The notes below the pieces were generated by a model. It had not been told where the DNA came from and made no database searches. It saw only the letters and a list, made by a program, of their open reading frames with translations. The position numbers were made by a program, and so were the translations under genes. A stretch of DNA of 64,000 bases from Candidatus Gastranaerophilales bacterium (lineage in GTDB: Bacteria; Cyanobacteriota; Vampirovibrionia; Gastranaerophilales; Gastranaerophilaceae), in the NCBI GenBank assembly GCA_944323935.1, contig CALUUJ010000006.1, positions 35,341 to 99,340 of the forward strand, written 5' to 3'. Below, piece by piece: positions 41,942 to 49,543 of this stretch; position 1 is the stretch's first letter, and each line of letters begins with the position of its first letter.

Positions 41942-43252
41942 TTATACAAATAGGTGTGGTTGAGTAATAAAATTATTATCAACTCTTTTCTTTAAATTTC
42001 CTGTTGGTATATAATACGGTGTAACAGTCATAATCTTTGCTGCTATATCCGGATAATAATATATAAATTTTAATTCACTTTGTGTTAGTGGTTTTTGTGT
42101 ATGAACATTTGCATAGCGAGCCAGTTCTAATATGTTTCTTGCCTCATCTTCATCTTGAAATTCTATTTCCATTTTTTCATATACATTTCTGAATCCTTTT
42201 ATACCACCATATTCACCAGTTGTTATCATTCTTCCTGTTTCTACAATCTCTGGTTCGCCTCTTCCAAGCTCTTCATAATCATATAATTCATAGTTTAACC
42301 TGTCTTTTAATGCTCCATCAGCATGAATACCTGATTCATGTGCAAATGCGTTGTCACCTGTTGCCGGTTGATTTATCGGAATTGGAACATTGAATGCATA
42401 TGAAGTATATTTAGCAAGTTTCCAAGTTTTAGATAAATCAATGTTCGGATCAATTTCATAACGACCATGCATTCCGCTTGATTTTAGTACACCAAGCAAA
42501 CAAGAAATTAAGTCTGCATTACCGGCTCTTTCACCCATTCCATTTATTGCTGTATTTATATATGCATTAACTCCTGCATCAATCGCTGCTTTCGCTCCCA
42601 TTACGGAATTTCCTGTCGCCATTCCTAAATCATTGTGGAAGTGCAATTCTATATCCATTCTTGTTTCTTGCGCTATTTTAGAAATTCTTTCATAAGCACT
42701 TATTGGGTCATCATACCCTAATGTATCGCAGTATCTAAATCTTTGGGCTCCGTGTTTCTTTGATTCCAATGCAAATTCAATTAAATATTCTATGTCTGTT
42801 CTTGATGCATCTTCTGCATTTACTCCTATTATTTGAGCTCCGCAGGCTACTGCTGTATCTAAAGCTTTTATTGTTGATTTAATAATATCCTCACGAGTTT
42901 TCTTTCCTCCATATTTACCTTTTATCATTTGATCTGATGTCGATACAGAAAGATTTATATTCTTTAGTCTCGGTACATTCTGAAAAGAGAGGATAACATC
43001 TTCTTCTATTCCTCTCATCCATCCTGATAATTTCGTTTTGGTGATAACACCTCTATCAACAAGCTCTAAGTTACCGTTTAAGTAATTTATTTCATGTTTT
43101 GTTGTTGGAAATCCAAATTCGGACTGTGTTATACCTAGGTCATCCAACATAAGATTAATAATTGTTTTTTGTAATTTTGCCAAACCTAATCTTGATGTTT
43201 GAACACCGTCACGATTTGTTACATCTACAAAATAAATATATTTTTTCGGCAT
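41942..43252 (-). CDS. Homocitrate/isopropylmalate-synthase superfamily acyltransferase, candidate Re-citrate synthase
   Basis: 436 residues. A DRE-TIM barrel with VDVTNRDGVQTSR (the Arg-Asp pair near residues 14-15), metal-binding HFHND (about 205-209), INGMGERAGN and a C-terminal extension. It joins acetyl-CoA to a 2-oxo acid. The N-terminal VTNRDGVQ pattern differs from classical LeuA (TTLRDGEQ). Adjacent LeuCD-type and NAD-isocitrate-dehydrogenase-like genes make oxaloacetate a likely acceptor, that is a Re-type citrate synthase as known in some anaerobes. Homocitrate or isopropylmalate synthesis remains possible. Start ATG with AGGGAAAG upstream. Confidence 0.75.
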   Translation of the reverse strand: MPKKYIYFVDVTNRDGVQTSRLGLAKLQKTIINLMLDDLGITQSEFGFPTTKHEINYLNGNLELVDRGVITKTKLSGWMRGIEEDVILSFQNVPRLKNINLSVSTSDQMIKGKYGGKKTREDIIKSTIKALDTAVACGAQIIGVNAEDASRTDIEYLIEFALESKKHGAQRFRYCDTLGYDDPISAYERISKIAQETRMDIELHFHNDLGMATGNSVMGAKAAIDAGVNAYINTAINGMGERAGNADLISCLLGVLKSSGMHGRYEIDPNIDLSKTWKLAKYTSYAFNVPIPINQPATGDNAFAHESGIHADGALKDRLNYELYDYEELGRGEPEIVETGRMITTGEYGGIKGFRNVYEKMEIEFQDEDEARNILELARYANVHTQKPLTQSELKFIYYYPDIAAKIMTVTPYYIPTGNLKKRVDNNFITQPHLFV

Positions 43253-43303
43253 TTTCTTTCCCTCATATAAATCTTGAAAAATATTATACCATATATTTTT
43301 ATA

Positions 43304-44221
43304 TTAATTCTTTCTTTGTTCAAGTTGTTTTATTTGGTTATAAATTTTTTCATTTACAGGGGTTCTTATATTATGTTTTTTACCTAATGAAATTATTTCT
43401 CCGGCAAATATCTCTAATTCTGTTTTTCTGCCTGATTTTATATCTTGCAACATTGACGGAGTGGCATCTTCAATATCTTCCAGTAGAAAATGCAATGCTT
43501 CGTTATAGATTTTAAAATGATTTTTTATTCCTTCTTTTTGCGCTATTAATTCCGTTTCTTTTATTAGAGCTTTTAGTTGTACTATTAAATGAGTATCCTT
43601 TTTTATGTTTCTTAATGTTAGTCCAGTTACGCTACATAATTGATTTATACCAACATTAATCATAAATTTTTTCCAATATTCCTCTTTAATAGAACCTGAT
43701 ATTCTATATTTGATACCTGCCTTTTTAAAAAAATTACTCAGTTTATATAAAATTCTATCTTTGTTCTCATTTTCTGAACCTATTACAAATTCATAAATTC
43801 CGTCTTGAAATATATTTCGATTATCTCGTATACAGGAATGTCCAATATAAAAAGAGGTAATGATTTTTGCATAATTGTATTTAGCTGCTATTCTTTTTTC
43901 ACTGTGAATTCCATTTAATAATGAAATTATAATTGTATCATTCGAAATAAAATTTTTAATATTTTCTATTGCAGAATCTAGACCGTCGTTTTTAGTTGCA
44001 ATTATTACTAAGTCAGCTTTAAAGTTTGTTTCTTCGGGAAGAATATAATCAAAATAATATTTCTTCTTATTAAAAAATGTCGGTTGTTGGTTATATTTTT
44101 TGTATCTGTCTTCATCCAGTAATATTTTTAAATTAGCAATATTGCTATCTTGAATAGCAGTAGCACATATACACCCTAGACCTCCTAAACCGCATATAAT
44201 TACATTATTAATTTCCCGCAT
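43304..44221 (-). CDS. Ketopantoate-reductase family protein (PanE/ApbA)
   Basis: 305 residues. An N-terminal Rossmann fold VIICGLGGLGCICA (8-21), LLNGIHSE, then the helical C-terminal domain with the catalytic Lys in EEYWKKFMINVGINQLC and SMLQDIKSGRKTELE. The family reduces 2-dehydropantoate to pantoate with NADPH in pantothenate synthesis; paralogues act on other 2-oxo acids. No other pantothenate genes lie nearby. Same strand as the genes on both sides. Confidence 0.85.
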   Translation of the reverse strand: MREINNVIICGLGGLGCICATAIQDSNIANLKILLDEDRYKKYNQQPTFFNKKKYYFDYILPEETNFKADLVIIATKNDGLDSAIENIKNFISNDTIIISLLNGIHSEKRIAAKYNYAKIITSFYIGHSCIRDNRNIFQDGIYEFVIGSENENKDRILYKLSNFFKKAGIKYRISGSIKEEYWKKFMINVGINQLCSVTGLTLRNIKKDTHLIVQLKALIKETELIAQKEGIKNHFKIYNEALHFLLEDIEDATPSMLQDIKSGRKTELEIFAGEIISLGKKHNIRTPVNEKIYNQIKQLEQRKN

Positions 44222-44225
44222 ATGA

Positions 44226-44714
44226 TTATTCGTATTTTATTTTTTTTCTGTATTCATCATATGTAAGACAAGAAATCTTCCCTTTGATAAAACATAAGGC
44301 AAAAACAATCGCTAAAAATACTAAATCCATCACCATTGTTATATAATCTATTGATACATATGAAATTGGTAATTGTGGTTTTTGCCACTGACAATATAAA
44401 GAAAAAATTTGGCAAAAAACAGCAAACTTTAGGATGGCTGATGTGTTCCTATAACCTTTTGTATCTCTTGTTCCACAAATATCAAATAATCTTCTTTCTA
44501 TTAAAGCAAAAAAAGTTATTAAAAATATTAAATATGCAAAATATAAAAAACCTGTTGCTATTATAACGTATACTTCACTTATTACGTTTGGAATTATATG
44601 ATCCGTAAATATTAGCTGAGTAAAGTATGTGATTATTGTAAGTATAACAATATTTATACAATACCATTTTCTTCCGATTGCATTATTTGAAGCAAATAAT
44701 CTGTCATCACTCAT
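44226..44714 (-). CDS. Small polytopic membrane protein, DUF805-like
   Basis: 162 residues with four probable membrane helices. The pattern of a short polar N-terminus, an aromatic/Gly-Arg motif before helix one (NAIGRKWYCIN) and an Arg-rich turn (ERRLFDICGT) resembles DUF805 proteins, whose function is unknown. It is a diverged relative of the next gene upstream. AAAGGAAT precedes the ATG. Confidence 0.6.
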   Translation of the reverse strand: MSDDRLFASNNAIGRKWYCINIVILTIITYFTQLIFTDHIIPNVISEVYVIIATGFLYFAYLIFLITFFALIERRLFDICGTRDTKGYRNTSAILKFAVFCQIFSLYCQWQKPQLPISYVSIDYITMVMDLVFLAIVFALCFIKGKISCLTYDEYRKKIKYE

Positions 44715-44769
44715 AAAAAATATTCCTTTTATTCGATTATAAAATATTAACTGTTAAATATCAATTAAT

Positions 44770-45231
44770 TTATCTATCCCCTTTTATAAAAGCCAAAATT
44801 ACGGCAGAGATGAGTCCTAAAGGAGTTAGGATAAAAATCACGAGTGAATCTAAAACATTTCTTAATATGGGAATTATGTCTATAAAAAATCTAAGACAAA
44901 ACAAGTACAAAACAGGAAATACAAAAAAAAGAAAAAATAATTTTTTTATATTTGTATTGAATGTTGTTGATTTTGAAATTGAAAAGTCGGCTATTCTCCT
45001 ATATACAAGTGAAATAATCGACATTAGCATTACAAATTGAAACAAATTAACCATAAACATTAAAACACTATATAAAAATTCAGGCTTTATGTAAGGAGCA
45101 AAACTATCAAATCGAACAAATGAAATTCCGATTAGTAAAGCAATCACAATAAGAATGTTTATTATGTAGTCTTTCCTATTTATAGTACCCTGATAACTAA
45201 AAAATTCATTATTAGATTGGTTATATGACAT
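44770..45231 (-). CDS. Small polytopic membrane protein, DUF805-like
   Basis: 153 residues with four membrane helices. EFFSYQGTINRKDYIIN precedes the first helix and YRRIADF follows the second loop, both reminiscent of DUF805. Function unknown. Translation begins 8 bases after trxA, with AGGT upstream, so it is probably coupled to thioredoxin. Followed by a second, related membrane protein gene. Confidence 0.65.
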   Translation of the reverse strand: MSYNQSNNEFFSYQGTINRKDYIINILIVIALLIGISFVRFDSFAPYIKPEFLYSVLMFMVNLFQFVMLMSIISLVYRRIADFSISKSTTFNTNIKKLFFLFFVFPVLYLFCLRFFIDIIPILRNVLDSLVIFILTPLGLISAVILAFIKGDR

Positions 45232-45238
45232 AATTTAC

Positions 45239-45562
45239 CTATAGATGTTTATTTAAATTGTTTATAATTATAGATTTGGGAACAATATTCACTATTCGTT
45301 CGACAGGTTCGCCGTTTTTAAAAATTAAAAGGCATGGGACTCCGCTTATTGAATACTTTTGTGCGGTTTGAAGATTTTCATCAGCTTTTATTTTGACAAA
45401 TTTGACTTTATCTGTAAATTCATTAGCTAATTCATCAATTACAGGAGAAAGTTTTCTGCAAGGCCCGCACCAAGTTGCCCAGAAATCTACAAGAGTTAGC
45501 TTCTCTTCTTTTAATACTTCTGTTTCAAATGTTTCGTCTGTAATCTCTAATACATTTGCCAT
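45239..45562 (-). CDS. trxA: Thioredoxin
   Basis: 107 residues with active site WCGPC (C32 and C35) in FWATWCGPCRKL, cis-Pro in SGVPCLLIF and normal length. It is a general disulfide reductant and a likely electron donor to the one-cysteine Bcp. An extra Cys next to the cis-Pro (VPC) is a small variation. Strong ribosome site GGAGGT. Confidence 0.95.
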   Translation of the reverse strand: MANVLEITDETFETEVLKEEKLTLVDFWATWCGPCRKLSPVIDELANEFTDKVKFVKIKADENLQTAQKYSISGVPCLLIFKNGEPVERIVNIVPKSIIINNLNKHL

Positions 45563-45689
45563 GTTAAATACCTCCTACATTCACTTATTAAAATGATAAA
45601 CCTTAATGTTAAATTGGTAAATAGCTCTGTAATATATTAAGCAAATATATTCTAAAAAATAAGTTGATAAAAATTATAAAAAAAAATTC

Positions 45690-45718
45690 TTGACAATGAG
45701 TTATGTCCCTTATATTAT
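45690..45718 (+). promoter_or_regulatory. Promoter of the tRNA-tuf operon
   Basis: A consensus TTGACA (45690-45695), a 17-base spacer and TATTAT (45713-45718). The first tRNA begins at 45739. No terminator lies between the tRNAs and tuf, so one transcript is likely. Confidence 0.8.
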
Positions 45719-45738
45719 ACAAGAAGCATTGAAGATGC

Positions 45739-45810
45739 GCCGGTGTAGCTCAACGGTAGAGCAACGGTTTTGTAAACCGTAGGTTGTAGGTTCGATTCCT
45801 ATCACCGGCT
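45739..45810 (+). tRNA. tRNA-Thr (TGT)
   Basis: 72 bases. GCCGGTG pairs with CACCGGC. Anticodon stem ACGGT/ACCGT with loop TTTGTAA gives TGT. No encoded CCA. Confidence 0.96.
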
Positions 45811-45840
45811 TTTTCTAGATTGTACATTTAAAATTCATAT

Positions 45841-45923
45841 GGGTAGATGGCCGAGTGGCTAAAGGCGACAGACTGTAAATCTGTTCACGAGAGTGTACGG
45901 TGGTTCGAATCCACCTCTGCCCA
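45841..45923 (+). tRNA. tRNA-Tyr (GTA)
   Basis: 83 bases. GGGTAGA pairs with TCTGCCC (one G-T). Anticodon stem ACAGA/TCTGT with loop CTGTAAA gives GTA. The long variable arm TCACGAGAGTGTAC is as expected for bacterial tRNA-Tyr. Confidence 0.96.
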
Positions 45924-45935
45924 TTTTCTATATGA

Positions 45936-46030
45936 GCCCTTGTGGCGCAGAGACTCTGCCGAGTGAAACGATTAATTATCGTTTCAGGAGAGGTAGCATT
46001 CCCGTTGGGAAGGCGCATAAATTTGGGCAA
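45936..46030 (+). pseudogene. Degenerate tRNA-Thr-like sequence with a hairpin insert
   Basis: The first 17 bases (45936-45952) are identical to the 5' end of the intact tRNA-Thr(GGT) at 46039. A 39-base insert (45953-45991) interrupts the D-arm, after which GGTAGC, ATTCCC and TTGG recall the D-loop and anticodon arm of the same tRNA. No T-arm and no 3' acceptor strand remain. It sits where many bacterial thrU-tyrU-glyT-thrT-tufB clusters carry tRNA-Gly. Confidence 0.6.
45953..45991 (+). repeat. 39-base insert with a perfect inverted repeat
   Basis: Contains a 9-bp perfect stem (45964-45972 with 45978-45986) around a TAATT loop, placed inside the tRNA-Thr-like sequence. It could be a small REP-like palindrome or an RNA processing hairpin. 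Confidence 0.55.
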
Positions 46031-46038
46031 GCATTCAT

Positions 46039-46110
46039 GCCCTTGTGGCGCAGAGGTAGCGCATTCCCTTGGTAAGGGAAAGGTCATGGGTTCAAGTCCC
46101 ATCAAGGGCT
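46039..46110 (+). tRNA. tRNA-Thr (GGT)
   Basis: 72 bases. GCCCTTG pairs with CAAGGGC. Anticodon stem TTCCC/GGGAA with loop TTGGTAA gives GGT. No encoded CCA. It lies directly upstream of tuf. Confidence 0.96.
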
Positions 46111-46175
46111 GATTAAATGAATATCATAGAAAAACAAAAATAGTAGACATATTAAAGAAAAAGGAGTTTAAACTC

Positions 46176-47384
46176 ATGGCACGCGAAAAGTTTGAAAGAA
46201 ACAAACCGCACGTTAATATTGGTACTGTAGGTCACGTAGACCACGGTAAAACAACATTAACTGCAGCAATCACATCTTGTATGGCAGCTGTTGGTAAAGC
46301 TCAAGCTAAAAAGTTTGATGAAATTGACGCAGCTCCGGAAGAAAAAGCTAGAGGTATAACAATCTCTACAGCACACGTAGAATATGAGACTGACACAAGA
46401 CACTACGCACACGTTGACTGTCCTGGGCACGCTGACTATGTAAAAAATATGATTACAGGTGCTGCTCAAATGGATGGTGCAATACTAGTTATTGCTGCTA
46501 CAGATGGTGCTATGCCTCAAACAAGAGAACACATCTTACTTGCAAGACAAGTTGGTGTTCCTAAATTAGTAGTATTCTTGAACAAATGTGATATGGTTGA
46601 AGATGAAGAATTACTTGAATTAGTTGAAATGGAAGCTAGAGAATTATTATCAAAATATGAATTTGACGGTGATAATACTCCATTTATCAGAGGTTCTGCT
46701 CTAAAAGCTTTGGAAGCAGTTCAAGCTAATCCAACAGTTGCTCGTGGTCAAGATAAATGGGTTGATAAAATTTGGGAACTTATGGATGCAGTTGATACTT
46801 GGATTCCAACTCCTGAACGTGATGTTGATCAACCATTCTTAATGCCGGTAGAAGACGTATTCTCTATCACAGGTCGTGGTACTGTTGCTACAGGTAGAGT
46901 TGAACGTGGTAAAGTTAAAGTTGGTCAAGAAGTTGAAATTGTTGGTTTCGGTGAAACTAAAAAGACAACTGTAACAGGTGTTGAAATGTTCAGAAAACTT
47001 CTTGATGAAGGTATTGCCGGTGATAATATCGGTGCTTTATTAAGAGGTGTTGACAAATCTGAAGTACAAAGAGGTCAAGTATTAGCAGCTCCTGGTTCTA
47101 TTAAGCCACATACTAAATTTACTGCTAACGTTTATGTATTAACAAAAGATGAAGGTGGTCGTCACACTCCATTCTTCCCAGGTTACAGACCTCAATTCTA
47201 TATCAGAACAACTGACGTAACAGGTTCTATTAAATTTGACGGTGAAATGGTAATGCCTGGTGATAACGTAGTTATGGATGTTGAACTTATTTCTCCTGTA
47301 GCTATCGAACAAGGTATGAGATTTGCTATCAGAGAAGGTGGTCGTACAGTTGGTGCTGGTGTTGTAGATAAAATTACTGAATAG
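46176..47384 (+). CDS. tuf: Elongation factor Tu
   Basis: 402 residues. The GTPase domain begins with [12 protein letters not shown] (P-loop) and contains DCPGHADY and NKCD, followed by beta-barrel domains 2 and 3. It delivers aminoacyl-tRNA to the ribosome. Its codons are more strongly biased than those of neighbours, as expected for high expression. It follows tRNA-Thr in a tRNA-tuf operon; ribosome site AAAGGAG. A strong terminator follows. Confidence 0.98.
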   Translation: MAREKFERNKPHVNIGTVGHVDHGKTTLTAAITSCMAAVGKAQAKKFDEIDAAPEEKARGITISTAHVEYETDTRHYAHVDCPGHADYVKNMITGAAQMDGAILVIAATDGAMPQTREHILLARQVGVPKLVVFLNKCDMVEDEELLELVEMEARELLSKYEFDGDNTPFIRGSALKALEAVQANPTVARGQDKWVDKIWELMDAVDTWIPTPERDVDQPFLMPVEDVFSITGRGTVATGRVERGKVKVGQEVEIVGFGETKKTTVTGVEMFRKLLDEGIAGDNIGALLRGVDKSEVQRGQVLAAPGSIKPHTKFTANVYVLTKDEGGRHTPFFPGYRPQFYIRTTDVTGSIKFDGEMVMPGDNVVMDVELISPVAIEQGMRFAIREGGRTVGAGVVDKITE

Positions 47385-47401
47385 TAAATATTAATCTAAA
47401 T

Positions 47402-47436
47402 AAAAGAAAAGGCTGATTTCAGCCTTTTCTTTTTTA
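47402..47436 (+). terminator. Terminator of the tRNA-tuf operon
   Basis: A 15-bp stem (47402-47416 with 47419-47433) containing AAGGCTGA/TCAGCCTT, ending in a T-run. Confidence 0.92.
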
Positions 47437-47647
47437 TAAGCGATAATTTTTTATTAAACTTTTTATTTTTATTGTTTTTGTCTTCTTTTTAATCTTTTTT
47501 AATAAAATAACAAAAAATATTGTTTTCATACGTTTTCTAAGTGATATGTTTGAGAGATAAACTGTGAAAATTTAAAGTGTAAGTAATTTTAATAATCCTT
47601 TTAGGAAAAGTTTATTTGCTAACCAATCCAGTGCATATTATTCCCAA

Positions 47648-49477
47648 TTGAGTAAAAGTACTCAAAATTCTTTTGGAGATATAATTTCTTTTCGGGCGAA
47701 AAAATATGACATAGATTCTATTATTAGTCCTACTAATCACTGTGCGTATTGTGGATGTAAGGTATATAGCGAGGCTCAAATTGAAGCACTTGCAAAAAGT
47801 ATGTTGAGTTCAAAATCACACCGTTTACAAGGTGATATTAAAAGTGTATTGGAAAAGCTTGAATCAGCATTTCGTTCTGAAGAATTAACTTTTGCTAAAA
47901 AGATAGAAAACCATGATGAAATTGATTTTTTTAGGAAATTTCTAAAATTTGCAGAAGATAAATCGTTCTTAAAAGGTGAGGCTATATTTGAGCAAATATA
48001 TCATCTAGAGTCAGATGATGCGTTTGAAGTTTTGAAAAGGAACATGCGACCGTTAACTAGGACTGTTGACCATGTTTCACCGCAAAATTTAGAGGAAGAA
48101 AATAATAATTCTGATATTAATTTAGTTGAGGCTTGTTATTGTTGTAATCACGATTTAAAAAAAGGAATGTCTTTCCCGGAGTTCTACGCAATGTTTCCCT
48201 CAATAAAAGAAAATATGCCACCTGAAAAGTTTCAATATGCACATTCCAATTTAATGTCATCGTCTGCATCAAGTATATTAAACAGAATGTCTGCGACTAA
48301 TTTGTTAAAATATGTCCAAAGACTTTTCGGTCAAAGAGAAGAAACCGTTTCTCGTCTTGGAAGTATTGATTTTAGAATAGTAGAAGCTAATTCATCTGTT
48401 TTATCGAGTATACAGAATTGTAAGGATGAAATTGATTCAAAGCAGATTGAAATTAGCGAATTACAGCGTAAACTAGATGTTCTTTCATCAGATGATGAAT
48501 ACCAATCTTTAATAACCAGAATTAAGAAAATTAATCAATTAGAGCAAATAAAAGCAACAATACAGTCACTTCGAGAAAGGAGAAATAATATTAGTTCTGC
48601 TTTAAATGATTTAAGAAATCCGCCTAAAAAATCTAAAAAAATATCTAAAAATCCAATGACTGAAGAGGAAAAAGAAGAAAAAATCCAAGAATATAAAGCA
48701 ACTATTGCTGCACTTAACAGTGACATAGAAACTCAAGAAGAAAGAAAAGATAATATTGAGTTAGAATTAATGGAATTAAATGAGCGTTTCCCTACACTTG
48801 AAATGATCCAGAGTTTAAAAAATAAAATTGATGGGATAATTGCTGCGCATATAAAACTTGAAAATGAAAAATTGAACTTTGACCAGCTAAATGCAGCTTT
48901 GTCTTCTTGCCGGCAAAAAATTATAGAATTAGAAGCGGAAATTACTAAATATCCTAATGCTGAGTTTAATCCTGATTTATATTCTGAAGAAGAACAAGCA
49001 AAATATCAAAGATATATTAGTTTGGTAGAGTCATTAAAATACATTGAAGCCCATTCATCAGGAAATGGTATAAAATCAATAATTAATCTAGCCGCAAAAA
49101 AAACAATTGACTCTGAAATAGCTGAATTAACACTTTCTGATATTGTTTTGGCAGCAAATAATTCGGCGAAAAGAAAAGAATTAAAAAGTGAAATTGATTC
49201 ATTAAAAAAACAAGAAGCTGATATTGAAAAGCAAATTAATATTTCTCAAAATAGTATGCAGAACTTTGCCAAAATAATTGGCGGACAGAAACTGGAGGAT
49301 TTACAAAAACGCAGTCTTGAATTGGCTGCTGATATAAGGCGCCTTAACGACAAACAGTCTTATTTAAGATTGCCGGATATAATAGCTTCTTTAAAAGCTG
49401 AAGTCATATTGTTACAATCGACTATAAAAGATTTGGGTGCTAAACAAAAAGAAATAGAAGCTCTACAAAAAGGATAA
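47648..49477 (+). CDS. HNH-like zinc domain fused to a long coiled coil
   Basis: 609 residues from TTG 47648. The N-terminal part looks like an HNH nuclease core: CAYC (C32, C35), DHVSPQ (D141, H142), N158 and CYCCNH (C163, C166, N167, H168). Residues about 230-605 are almost continuous coiled coil (ELQRKLD, SLRERRNN, ELEAEI). The frame is coding-like for 23 more codons upstream to about 47579 (NNPFRKSLFANQ...) but no standard start heads it. A GTG at 47577 lies one base out of frame, so the true start may be disguised by a one-base deletion. It may be a nuclease or a structural zinc protein; no partner gene indicates which. Confidence 0.7.
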   Translation: MSKSTQNSFGDIISFRAKKYDIDSIISPTNHCAYCGCKVYSEAQIEALAKSMLSSKSHRLQGDIKSVLEKLESAFRSEELTFAKKIENHDEIDFFRKFLKFAEDKSFLKGEAIFEQIYHLESDDAFEVLKRNMRPLTRTVDHVSPQNLEEENNNSDINLVEACYCCNHDLKKGMSFPEFYAMFPSIKENMPPEKFQYAHSNLMSSSASSILNRMSATNLLKYVQRLFGQREETVSRLGSIDFRIVEANSSVLSSIQNCKDEIDSKQIEISELQRKLDVLSSDDEYQSLITRIKKINQLEQIKATIQSLRERRNNISSALNDLRNPPKKSKKISKNPMTEEEKEEKIQEYKATIAALNSDIETQEERKDNIELELMELNERFPTLEMIQSLKNKIDGIIAAHIKLENEKLNFDQLNAALSSCRQKIIELEAEITKYPNAEFNPDLYSEEEQAKYQRYISLVESLKYIEAHSSGNGIKSIINLAAKKTIDSEIAELTLSDIVLAANNSAKRKELKSEIDSLKKQEADIEKQINISQNSMQNFAKIIGGQKLEDLQKRSLELAADIRRLNDKQSYLRLPDIIASLKAEVILLQSTIKDLGAKQKEIEALQKG

Positions 49478-49543
49478 TATTAATATTGTAACAATATTTG
49501 TTTATTTTACTAATCTAAATTATCATTTTATAAGGGAGCGTGT

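Noticed and set aside
39172..43252. Simple leucine biosynthesis operon (leuABCD)
   Set aside because: The dehydrogenase has isocitrate-type recognition residues and the synthase N-terminus is unlike LeuA. Kept only as an alternative.
45936..46030. Intact tRNA-Gly in the glyT position
   Set aside because: No Gly anticodon loop, T-arm or acceptor 3' strand can be formed; the 5' end matches tRNA-Thr instead.
45815..46105. Minus-strand open frame of 96 codons across the tRNA cluster
   Set aside because: It runs antisense through tRNA-Tyr and tRNA-Thr sequence and has the composition of translated tRNA. Not a gene.
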